From contig NC_134082.1 of NCBI RefSeq assembly GCF_000715075.1, positions 192,995,948 through 193,059,947 on the forward strand: a stretch of 64,000 bases of DNA. Reading direction: 5' to 3'. Below, in pieces: positions 36,659 to 46,000 of the stretch. The DNA comes from Nicotiana tabacum. Taxonomy: Eukaryota; Streptophyta; Magnoliopsida; Solanales; Solanaceae. Position 1 is the first letter of the stretch, and each line of letters begins with the position of its first letter. The position numbers and the translations under genes were made by a program. The notes under the pieces were generated by a model. The model saw only the letters and a program-made list of their open reading frames with translations. It had not been told where the DNA came from and searched no databases.

Positions 36659-37244
36659 TTTGTGTTCTTCATTCTAGTTATTTCAATTCGATTATGTTTG
36701 CTGCTAGTGCCCCCTTACCCAGATCAATTGCAGATTTTACCCTCTACAGCTAGGAGCAAACAGAATTTTGAATTCCCAAAGCATAAATATGCATTTTAAG
36801 TACAATTTTTAAAACTAGAAAGCACATTAATTCCCTGTTGTTGTAGATCTAAAAAAATAAATACTAAAAGAATCACATCTCCGAACACTTAAACTTTGGG
36901 ATGGGACGGTTCACACATTTCAACAGCTAGACGTGCATGGTTCAATCCGTGCATAGACCTAATGACTTAAGCTTTTAAATGAAGCGATTTAGTCAATTCT
37001 ACAGTAATTTCAGTTCCATGAGGCTCAACATTTCACAATTACGAAACTAAGCTCAATTTCGAATAATAATCTGCAAATACATACAATTTTAATGTGTGGA
37101 AGAAAAACTAAAGGGTACCTCAAGGAGGCCTCGAGAAAAAAGGGAATAATGAGGTCCCCTCATTTCAGTAACGCCATAGCGACGAGGTTTCTCCGGACGA
37201 TCTTCTTCCTCATCGTTGAAACTCTTCCACCTGTATGCTGCCAT
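28299..37244 (-). CDS. HSA32: HSA32 (heat-stress-associated 32), phosphosulfolactate synthase-like, five exons
   Basis: Exons: 37244-37119, 35921-35730, 35642-35432, 28721-28498 and 28409-28299. All junctions are GT-AG and the frame is kept, giving 287 residues (the Arabidopsis protein is about this size). It has the TIM-barrel family motifs: RPEKPRRYGVTEMRGPHYS, GLKFCGGSH (about 54-62), SSGDWADQ, LGFDTIELD, KFNKSD, CLEAGADMIMINADD, EKTMFEAS and VNLFVDHSQVMDLECLR. The fold is that of archaeal ComA, but the plant protein is a heat-induced factor needed for long-term acquired thermotolerance, working with HSP101. The start at MAAYRWKSF matches the family; an in-frame upstream ATG at 37352 looks like 5' UTR. 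Intron 3 (6.7 kb) contains copia copy B. All exons are intact. Confidence 0.92.
29508..29512. repeat. Target-site duplication TTACG (left copy)
   Basis: TTACG precedes copy B and recurs at 34507-34511 directly after it: a perfect 5-bp duplication. Confidence 0.9.
29513..29871 (-). repeat. 3' LTR of copia copy B (359 bp)
   Basis: TGTTGCGG to TTCAACA on the plus strand, next to the purine tract on the inner side. It carries a lengthened C-run near 29811-29819 relative to the other LTR. Confidence 0.9.
29950..33949 (-). pseudogene. Copia copy B gag-pol pseudogene
   Basis: Gag (from 33949) is readable through its full capsid part and has CAG, not TAG, at the position of the copy A amber. The frame is lost just after, at a G-run one base shorter than in copy A. 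Pol is then split by frameshifts and stops: breaks near 33180, 32545, 32150, 31903, 31350, 31150 (a deletion after the LEEE motif that removes part of the RT) and 30488. YVDDML and the RNase H motifs remain readable. It cannot make a functional polyprotein. Confidence 0.9.
34134..34146 (-). other. Primer binding site of copia copy B
   Basis: The minus strand reads TGGTATCAGAGCC two bases from the 5' LTR at 34149. Confidence 0.88.
34149..34506 (-). repeat. 5' LTR of copia copy B (358 bp)
   Basis: TGTTGCGG to TTCAACA on the plus strand, followed by TTACG. It differs from its partner at several positions, for example GAGTGAGAATAAG here versus GAGTGTGAATAAG. Confidence 0.9.
36030..36760 (+). repeat. 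LTR- or pararetrovirus-like promoter/poly(A) segment in HSA32 intron 1
   Basis: The plus strand contains CTATATAAGGAAG (about 36411) and, ~190 bp later, CAATAAATATT (about 36600) followed by a (CT)n tract. A TATA box then a poly(A)-type signal at this spacing is typical of LTRs and of endogenous pararetrovirus leaders. I see no matching partner repeat, PBS or coding, so the class is open. It is antisense to HSA32. Confidence 0.35.
36626..36655. repeat. (CT)n microsatellite
   Basis: Fifteen CT units within HSA32 intron 1. Confidence 0.95.
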
Positions 37245-37391
37245 CTTTATCCGCCTCCTCCTGATTCTCAGACAGACACACAGAGAGAGAGAGGAGAGAA
37301 ATGCAAGTGCGCAGAAGAACAATTTATCAATTTGTTTAGGACACCTCCACAATGTCTGTATGCTTAATTATTCGATTATGAACTCGAAGAA

Positions 37392-37411
37392 GGTTATAGC
37401 GGTTTCTAGAA
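37392..37411 (-). promoter_or_regulatory. HSA32 core promoter candidate: heat-shock element beside a TATA-like box
   Basis: TTCTAGAA at 37404-37411 matches the two-unit heat-shock element core (TTC-nn-GAA). On the minus strand it is followed directly by GCTATAACC (about 37393-37400), about 150 bp before the start codon. Further partial units lie upstream near 37462-37476 and 37494-37503, and an alternative TATA (CTATATATG) at 37445-37453. The layout suits a heat-inducible gene; the transcription start is not known. Confidence 0.45.
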
Positions 37412-37550
37412 CCCAACACTAGCTTATTCGGTTATGGACAGCAACATATATAGCGGAAAAGAGTTTTCTAGTTTGTTCCTTTTGACACGTATGATTTCTA
37501 GATTTTGTGACATATACCCGTTTGTCAAAATTAGTACTTCTGATCAGTAA

Positions 37551-37770
37551 TTAGTGTTTGGCCAAATTTTAAAAAATTGATTCTAAGTGTATTTTTATCA
37601 AAAGTGATTCTCAAAAAAGTACTTTTTCGAGAGAAGGTATTTTTTTCTGTTTCTCCAAAACTGCTTCTATTTCTACTCAAAAACACTTTTTTCCTTCCAA
37701 ACCTCAATTTTTGGCCAAAAATACTTTTGGCAAAAAAAAAACACTTTCGAAGCAGCCAAACATGCTAATA
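37551..37770. mobile_element. MITE with GTTTGGCC/GCCAAAC ends
   Basis: The left end TTAGTGTTTGGCC and right end GCAGCCAAACATGC are inverted, with an interior of AAAAGTACTTTT-type words. This resembles a solanaceous MITE type known to me. Exact ends and the duplication are unclear. Confidence 0.45.
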
Positions 37771-38600
37771 GTTTTTGACTTAAGTCAATATTCCCTTCTA
37801 ATGTAAAAAGGGAATATTGTTATTTTATTAAATATTTAATTTAATTATTATATTTACTGGAAATTTTGAAAAAATAGTTTTTGAATTAAATCTGGCTGGT
37901 TAAATTCTTTTTTCTTTATAAATTTCGTTAAATTTAATGGTCAGAGTTTAATTTTTTGATTGAGACAAAAATCATCCAACGGGTCAAGCAGGTCATACTT
38001 TATAACTACATTTAATTCTGGAGGAAAAAAAAAAAGCATCACCTTCTAATTTGGTGAAAATCTATCTTCCTCTTTACAACTTTCTATCTTTAATTAAATA
38101 GATAAATAGCAAATCCTGAGATCGACTCACTTCTAAATTCATTGGATGCTCTCTTCATGTACTCAGGCCAGTCTTTTCTCCTCCTCCTTCTTCTCCTTCA
38201 TTTTCTTCTTCTTCTTTTTTTTTTTTTGGTAATCCAGAGATCATTGTTATATAAAGTTCTGTTTTCATGCCAATTACTTTGATTTTCAGACGTTAAGAGT
38301 TTCAACTGAAATACAACTAAAACAGATTTTCGACAGCCATGATTGAACTCACATTGGAGAAGAGTAAAATATTGCAAGGAAAGAGCTTGGATGAACAATC
38401 AATCACTCAAAATGATGAATAAAATTCAAACCATGAACGCCTGGAAGGTAGGCAGCCTTCCTGTCTTTCTGTCTCCAGTCATTAATGTGTTGTATAAAAT
38501 ATTACGACAACAATAAATACTTAAATAATACTTCTACGACACAGTAGTTCTGTAGAAGAAACCAGACTAGCATTTTCATGTGTGAGACAAGAGCAAATCA
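37771..38600. other. AT-rich intergenic region between HSA32 and the DUF1218 gene
   Basis: No gene is seen. Pyrimidine-rich tracts lie at 38170-38230. Confidence 0.45.
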
Positions 38601-38609
38601 GAAATACTT

Positions 38610-38790
38610 TAGCTCTAGAGCTGAAGTTCGTCAGTTACAAAAGAGCTGAAGTTCGCCAGTTACAAATAAAAACTTCGCCAGTTACAAAATAAAAACTTCA
38701 GTTCTAGAGCTGAAGTTCGCCAGTTACAAAACAAAAACTTCAGTTCTAGAGCTGAAGTTCGCCAGTTACAAAACAAAAACACTTGCTACT
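38610..38790. repeat. Short tandem repeat array (~40-bp units)
   Basis: Four to five imperfect units of the type CTAGAGCTGAAGTTCGCC AGTTACAAA. The flanking segment to 38950 resembles, in inverse orientation, parts of 50060-50470 (CTATACCC, GTTTTAACTTGTA words). Confidence 0.7.
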
Positions 38791-38950
38791 TCAGTCCTGT
38801 CTACTAGAATGCTGAAATTTTGCGTGATTGCCTTTGCTACTTCAACCCCGTATGCTGAAGACGCTTGCAATTTTTTTTGCAAAGCGGATACAAGTTAAAA
38901 CGTGACCCAAAAAACGGGTATAGATGCAAATGCCCCAAGTTACTGGGGCA

Positions 38951-40172
38951 AGTGCACATATAGTCATTCTTAGGGATACTATTTAGAGATTAGTCATTAT
39001 TTATTTTATCTGAAATTTTAAATTAAAAATCTTGACTTCAGGGCAATTCAGGATATTTTTGCTGAAACTTTGAACTGAAAAACTGTAATTCAGAACGCAC
39101 TAACTAATTTATAAATAGCAGCCCTTTAGAGTTGCTACGTGGTGCCACTCTTGCTTCTTAGTTCAAAAGAAATTTGAAATGTATGATTTACTTAATAAAC
39201 TACTGCTTCTTTCTACAGTTAAATTTGTGTATTAAACTATCCAGTGAATACTGAGCAATGTATATTTTTTTAATATAGATTTTAACTAATGAAAATTCTT
39301 ACTCATTTTCCAAAAAGTTATATGTCAAAACTAGAATATTTGAAAACTCAAGTCTTAGATAATCTGAATAAGGGGAAAAGAAAAAGAAAGAAGTAAACAC
39401 AAAGGCAGAAAAATTTGATAATTAAAGGAGTAGCAATTTCAGTTTATATATGAATCATACATCTTGGAATCAGTTTAAGTTTTCTTTTTTTTTTTTTCCC
39501 AACTCATTTCATCTAAATCATATCTAATTTTTTTTTTTTAAATTCAAAGCAGATCAAAAGCACGAAAAGAAATGTCTTTATATGCCTTTATTCTAATTCG
39601 AAATCCTGCTCTTTCTTTCTATTCTAGCAAGCCCAGTCGTTATAAAGAGGTGATCAATACTCAGTCTAATGCTATATATATCTATATATATAGGTTAAAT
39701 AGAGTTATGTGCTATTGAAATTAACACGATTCTCAAGGCAAATAAATTGTTAACCATCAGAAAGAATCCATCTTGCTGGACATGTACTTTGCACTTAAAG
39801 ATATAAACCATATATCTCAAGACTAAGATTGGATGAAAGCTGCAGTAACATGCAAGTGAATATATACATGGCTTTAACAAATTTTAAAGAATAACAAAAT
39901 TTTGAGCTGTCTAAATTGCTGGGGATACCCTACTTTCCTTGTTCCCCATGAAAGGAATCCAAATTAAAATATCTTAAGAGCCAAAAAAAGAAACAAAAGT
40001 AGAATAAGGAGGTCTTTCAAGACAAAGGAAGACTTTTTCTCCATAATCCCAGCTAATCTTAACTCATATATCATACAGCATTAGGTTTCTTGCATCCATC
40101 TCCTTTATTAAGATTCTCACGTTCGACTCAATCTTTTTCTGTATTCATGAATTTCTATATTTTTACAAACTC
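38951..40172. other. Upstream region of the DUF1218 gene
   Basis: AT-rich with no recognised gene or complete repeat. Confidence 0.45.
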
Positions 40173-40182
40173 CTTATATAAG
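40173..40182 (+). promoter_or_regulatory. TATA box of the DUF1218 gene
   Basis: CTTATATAAG lies about 75 bp upstream of the ATG at 40255, the correct strand and spacing for a core promoter with a ~45-bp 5' UTR. Confidence 0.6.
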
Positions 40183-40254
40183 GGTGTCTCCTGTTTTTCC
40201 ATGAATATTATCAGCCATCTCTAATCTGAAAGCAATAACTAGATTGTTAAAGAG

Positions 40255-41411
40255 ATGGCTAAAAACATTGGCATTCTTGTTTGCCTTCTTCTTGTGATTT
40301 TGGATGTTGCAGCTGGTATACTTGGAATTCAAGCTGAGGTAGAGCAAAATAAGGTAAATTTTCTTTCATTCATGCATGTACAACTCAAAAAGAATAATTG
40401 ATTCACGTAAATTTTTCGTCTAGATGAGGAAATTGAGGTACAGAGTATTGATATTGTTTAGTAACGGCAAGTCCTTGATTTGTTGGAACGGGTATCAGAA
40501 TTAAAGGTGTGGATCTTTGAATGTAGAGATCCAAGCTATGAAGCTTTTAAGCTAGGATTGGCTGCAACTGTACTTTTGGTTCTGGCACAAGTTATTTCTA
40601 ATCTGCTTGCTGGTTGTATTTGCATCCAGTCCCAGGAAGAGTTAGATAAGGCCTCTTCTAACAAGAAACTTGCTTTTGCTTCATTTGTATTCCAATGGTA
40701 ATCTCCAAATCCTCCTTCCTTTTTCTGTTTAACCATCTGATATTAGAAAGCTTTTAAGGCCGATTAATTCCGATTCACATCCCAGAGTGGCCCATTAAGG
40801 GGAGTGGTTAAAACGCTCATGCAGCGGGGGATTTAGGGGGCGAAAGTTTGCCGGAAAATTACATTGTACATATAAGGCAAAATCTGGTTTGTAGCTCTAT
40901 ATATTATATTTTGAATCCCCTTGATACTGCCCAAAAAGCATGCCGGAAGTCCAGAACATTCTCTTTTCCTTAGAGGTTCAAACCCGAGAACTCTAATTAG
41001 AGTGGAAAGATCTCAACCATTCCACCATGTTCTCATGGTAGCAATGATAGATCTATTATGGTGACAGTAGATGCTCCACATTTGCTAACTTAAAATTCTA
41101 AATTCGTCTCTGCTCATGCATGCATGATATCTTGATCTTTGTTTATTTATTATAATTGATGGCTGTATATAATTTTTTTTTTTTTTTAAACTAGGATAAT
41201 CATGGGCATTGCATTTGCATTGCTGGTAGCTGGAACAATGTCAAACGGGAAGGCAAGAAAATCTTGTGGGATATCACACCATCGTTTCTTGTCGATAGGA
41301 GGGATATTGTGCTTTATCCATGGACTTTTCTCAGTTTCCTACTACATCTCTGCTACTGCAACTATCCAGGAAGATAAGAAGCTTAATCATCAACAAGGAA
41401 GCCATGCATGA
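40255..41411 (+). CDS. DEAL2: DUF1218 membrane protein, DESIGUAL/DEAL2-like, three exons
   Basis: Exon 1 is 40255-40353, exon 2 ends at 40697 and exon 3 is 41195-41411. The most plausible in-frame AG puts exon 2 at 40507, giving 168 residues. Four hydrophobic spans are visible (about 5-25, 45-70, 97-115 and 133-155) with family motifs WIFECRDPSYEAFKLG, NLLAGCICI, GTMSNGKARKSCG and HHRFLSIGGILCFIHGLFS. DUF1218 proteins act at the ER and plasma membrane; DEAL members influence bilateral leaf symmetry and vein patterning. The symbol rests on sequence type plus its position beside HSA32. At the family junction the codons VSELK (40492-40506) follow GG, not AG, so splicing there is uncertain. A MITE sits in intron 2. 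Confidence 0.78.
40824..41112 (-). mobile_element. hAT-like MITE in DUF1218 intron 2 (289 bp)
   Basis: It is flanked by perfect 8-bp duplications CTCATGCA (40816-40823 and 41113-41120). Ends are GCGGGGGATTTAGG and TTCGTCTCTG. It is homologous in inverse orientation to the MITE at 51788-52033 (shared AAATTACA, ATATAAGGCAAAATCTG, CTCTATATATTA). It does not touch the splice sites. Confidence 0.75.
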
Positions 41412-41830
41412 GTTAAACAAATTACTTTCTTCCAATATGCAGCCTTCACTAACGAGAATTAGATTAATCTAGTGCTCCATACTAGAGAAATGAAAGCAGA
41501 ATATCTATGGAAAATTCTTCATAACCGGATACCATATATTCCTTTTTAAAATTCCTATTATTTCATGTAACATTTTCTTGAATTTTATGTTGTTTGTAAC
41601 TTTTACTTGGCTCTAATGTAATTTTTACTGGACTGCTGAAATGGTTCCTACATTATTCCTTGCGAATTTGTTAAAAGTTGATTGGTTGCTGGATTCCACC
41701 CGACATATATACTTGTTAAAACAGTTAATGGATCATGAAATAGTTTCCATGAATTAGGCCCAATCACATTTATTTAACAGAAGACTATTGGATAACATAC
41801 CTCTACTTTGAAGAAGGTGGAGGCTTGGAC
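41412..41830. other. 3' flank of the DUF1218 gene
   Basis: Should contain the 3' UTR; no other feature is seen. It ends at the copy C LTR with flank TGGAC. Confidence 0.5.
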
Positions 41831-42185
41831 TGTTGAAGTTTGGCAAAATGCCAAAGTCCCACATTGGTTGGGAGTTAAGTTTGGGGGGGATTTTTCCCCT
41901 ATAAAAGAAGACCTAATGTTTAGGATTGAAACACACCTCTCATTTGCCTTCTCATCTGTTTAAGGCATTTGTATCTTCTCTCTTTAGTATTATTTCACTT
42001 GTATTTTTGGAGTGAAATAAAATATTGGTTGTGTCCGAGGAGTAGGCAAAATTAGCCGAACCTCGTAAATTCTGGTGTTCCCTTTATTGTTGTTTTATTG
42101 TCTTATTTATTATTTGGTGGCTGTCATAATTTTTGGTATAGTAGTTGTGACTTATTCACACTATATACATTTTGCTTCCGCAACA
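41831..42185 (+). repeat. 5' LTR of copia copy C (355 bp)
   Basis: TGTTGAAG to CGCAACA. Promoter-like CCCCTATAAAAGAAG near 41896. The variant TTTTGCTTCC near the end differs from TTTGGCTTCC in its partner. Confidence 0.92.
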
Positions 42186-42187
42186 AT

Positions 42188-42200
42188 TGGTATCAGAGCC
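42188..42200 (+). other. Primer binding site of copia copy C
   Basis: TGGTATCAGAGCC two bases after the 5' LTR, tRNA-iMet type. Confidence 0.9.
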
Positions 42201-42356
42201 AAGGTACTGTCTAAGTATGCTCTGTGGTTGTTGCATAGTCTGATCTTCCACATCAGAAAAGATTTATCTTGGTAACTGAGTCAAGGTTCTGTCTGAGTAT
42301 GCTCTGTGGTTGCAGCTTAGTCTAATCTTCCACACCATAAAGGATATAATCTTGAT

Positions 42357-42872
42357 TTGTGTCGTCAGCTATTAAATAATCTAGATGTCCTTTTTCAACA
42401 AGGGCTAGATCTGGCCATTGAAGAAAAGAAACCAGATGTTATTGGAGAAGAAGATTGGAGAATTATCAACCGTGTTGCTTGCGGTACCATTCGATCCTAC
42501 CTTGCTAGAGAGCAGAAATATCCATACACAAAGGAAATTTCTGCAAGTAAATTATGGAAAGCACTGGAGGATAAATTTTTGAAGAAAAACAGTCAAAATA
42601 AATTGTACATGAAGAAGAGACTGTTTCACTTCACCTATGTTCCTGGTACCACGATGAATGAACATATCACCAGTTTCAATAAGTTGGTTACAGATTTGCA
42701 AAATATGGATACAACTTATGATGATGGTGACTTGGCCTTGATGTTGTTGGCGTCACTTCCTGATGAGTACGAGCACCTTGAAACTACTCTACTCCATGGA
42801 AATGACGAAGTTTCTCTCAGAGAAGTTTGTTCGGCTTTGTACAGCTATGAACAAAGAAAGCGAGAAAAATAG
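42357..42872 (+). pseudogene. Copia gag, 5'-truncated, ending in the shared amber codon (copy C)
   Basis: The first ~54 gag codons and the normal start are gone: sequence jumps from the leader word ATTAAATAAT to CTAGATGTCC. The remaining frame keeps WKALEDKF, YMKKRLF, MNEHITSF and DLALMLLASLP, then ends TAG at 42870-42872, the same amber as in copy A. A G-run near 42903 is one base shorter than in copy A, so pol is out of phase. Confidence 0.85.
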
Positions 42873-43024
42873 AAGGGCGGAGAAGGAGAAGCACTATTTG
42901 TGAGGGTCGTCCTCAAAATCAAACGAGGACAAAGAAGGGAAGATCCAAGTCAAGATCCAGACCCAGCAAAGATGAATGTGCCTTTTGTCGAGAAAAAGGG
43001 CACTGGAAGAAAGACTGTCCGAAG

Positions 43025-46000
43025 TTGAAGAATAAGGCCAAACATAACAATGGAAAGGCCATTATGGATTCAAATGTAGCTGATTGTGATGATTCAGACT
43101 TCTCATTAGTTACAACAGAGTCATCAACATCATCAGACATATGGTTGATGGACTCGGCTTGTAGCTATCATATGTGTCCCAACAGGGACTGGTTCGTGGA
43201 ATTTCAAGAAGGAGAATATGGAGTCGTCCACACAGCGGATAACAGCCCTCTTACCTCATATGACATTGGTTCAATACGATTAAGGAACCATAATGGAATG
43301 ATCAGAACATTGATAGATGTTCGATATGTACCGGATTTGAAGAAGAATATCATCTCTGTGGGAGCCCTAGAATCAAAAGGGTTCAAAATCATTGCAGAAA
43401 ATGGAGTGATGAGAGTATGCTTCGGTGCACTAGTGGTAATGAAGACTAATCGGAAGAATAATAATATGTACCGCTATCGTGGCAGTACAGTTATTGGGAC
43501 AGCGACAGTGACATCCAGTGACGACAAAGAGGCAGAAGCAACCAAGCTATGGCACATGCGCTTGGGACATGCTGGAGGAAAATCCTTGAAAACTCTATCA
43601 GATCAAGGATTGTTAAAAGGAGTAAAGGCTTGCAACTTGGAGTTTTGTGAGCATTGTGTCAAAGGGAAACAGACAAGGGTTAAATTTGGTACAACGATCC
43701 ATAATACTAAAGGCATTTTGGATTATGTACACTCTGATGTTTGGGGTCCTTCCAAAACACCTTCATTGGGTGGGAAGCACTATTTTGTAACCTTTGTTGA
43801 TGATTTTTCTCGAAGAGTGTGGGTGTATACAATGAAAAATAAAGATGAAGTGCTGGGAATTTTTCTCAAATGGAAGACGATGGTGGAGAATCAAACAGGC
43901 AGGAGGATCAAGTGTATTCGCACAGACAATGGAGGTGAATACAAAAATGATCATTTCAATAAGGTCTGTGAAAATGATGGCATCGTCCGACACTTCACTG
44001 TTAGACATACACCACAACAGAATGGAGTGGCAGAACGTATGAACCGGACCTTGCTGGAGAAGGTACGGTGTATGTTGTCCAATGCTGGCTTGGGCAAAGA
44101 ATTTTGGGCTGAGGCAATTACATATGCATGCCACCTCATTAATCGTCTACCATCTGCTGCTATTGATGGCAAAACACCATTTGAAAAATGGTACGGAAAA
44201 CCTGCTGTAGATTATAACTCTTTGCACGTGTTTGGCTCAACTGCATATTATCATGTGACGGAGTCAAAATTGGATCCAAGGGCAAAGAAGGCTATTTTTA
44301 TGGGAATTACTTCTGGAGTCAAAGGATATCGCTTATGGTGTCCTATGACAAAGAAAGTAATATTCAGCAGAGATGTTACCTTTGATGAATTTGCTATGGT
44401 AAATAAGGTAACAGAAGATACCAAACAAAATGAAGGTGCTTCTAAGCAGGTGGAGTTTGAGGGAAAATTTATTTTTCCTACACAAGAAGCAGAGGAGGAA
44501 ACAAATGAAGATTACCCTCTGGAAGGAGAGCCAGTAGAGGAGATTCCAACTCAGGAATCTCAACAACAACTTGAATCAATAGCAACCAGTAGGCCAAAAA
44601 GAACAATAACGAAACCTGTTCGTCTCATAGAGACGGTTGCTTGTGCAACCTCAATTGTAGCTGATGATGTTCCTACTACTTATAAAGACGTTGTTCAAAG
44701 TTCAGTAGAAGATAAGTGGAGGATTGCCATGAATGATGAGATACAGTCCCTTCATCAGAATCATACATGGAGATTGACCAATCTCCCGAAGGGAAAGAAA
44801 GCAATTGGGTGCAAATGGGTATTTGCAAAGAAGGAAGGATTTCCTAACCAAGTAGATGTTCGCTACAAAGCAAGATTGGTGGCCAAAGGATATGCTCAAA
44901 AGGAGGGAATTGATTACAATGAAGTGTTTTCTCCAGTTGTAAAACATTCCTCCATTAGAATTATGTTGGCTTTGGTAGCACAATTGGATTTGGAACTAGT
45001 TCAGATGGATGTAAAAACTGCGTTTTTTCATGGAAACTTGGAGGAGGAAATCTACATGACTCAGCCAGAAGGATTCAAAGTTGCTGGAAAAGAAAATATG
45101 GTGTGCAAACTTGAAAAATCATTGTACGGATTGAAACAATCTTCTAGACAATGGTACAAGCGATTTGACGAGTTTATGTTGCGGCAAGGGTACAAGAGAA
45201 GCAAATACGATCATTGTGTGTATTTGCACAAGCTTAAAGATGGTTCCTTTGTATATCTTCTCCTATATGTTGATGATATGTTGATAGCTTCCAAGAATTC
45301 GGAAGAAATTGATAAGTTGAAGATTCAACTGAAGAAGGAGTTCGAGATGAAGGATTTGGGTGAGGCAAAGAAAATTCTTGGCATAGAGATAATTAGAGAT
45401 AGACGTTCAAAGAAACTCTGTTTATCTCAAAAGGAATATTTGAAGAGAGTACTTCAACGTTTTGGCATAGATGACAAGACTAAGCCAGTTAGTACTCCAC
45501 TTGCTTCCCATTTTAAGCTAAGTACTACTATGTCGCCAATGGATGAAGCTGAACGAGAGTATATGTCAAAGGTACCATACGCAAATGCTATTGGTAGCTT
45601 GATGTATGCAATGGTTTGCACAAGGCCTGACATTTCACAAGCTGTTGGAGTTATTAGCAGATATATGCACAATCTAGGGAAGGAGCATTGGCAAGCTGTG
45701 AAGTGGATTCTACGGTATATTCATAATACTGTAGATGTCGGGTTAGTTTTTGAGCAGGAAGACAATCAGTTTGTAGTTGGATATTGTGACTCAGATTTTG
45801 CGGGTGATATGGACAAACGAAGATCAACTACTGGTTATGTGTTTACTTTTGCAAAGGCACCAGTTAGTTGGAAGTCTACTTTGCAGTCAACAGTTGCTTT
45901 GTCTACAACAGAGGCAGAGTACATGGCTATTACAGATGCTGTGAAAGAGGCAATTTGGCTTCAAGGATTGCTAAAGGAGCTTGGTGTTGAACAAAAAGGT

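Noticed and set aside
37245..37352. N-terminal extension of HSA32 from an upstream in-frame ATG
   Set aside because: Family proteins start at MAAYRW; the extension is Cys/Arg/Leu-rich, matches nothing and lies at the predicted 5' UTR and promoter.
38610..38790. Possible CRISPR-like array
   Set aside because: Plant nuclear context, no unique spacers of constant length, no cas genes. It is an imperfect tandem repeat.
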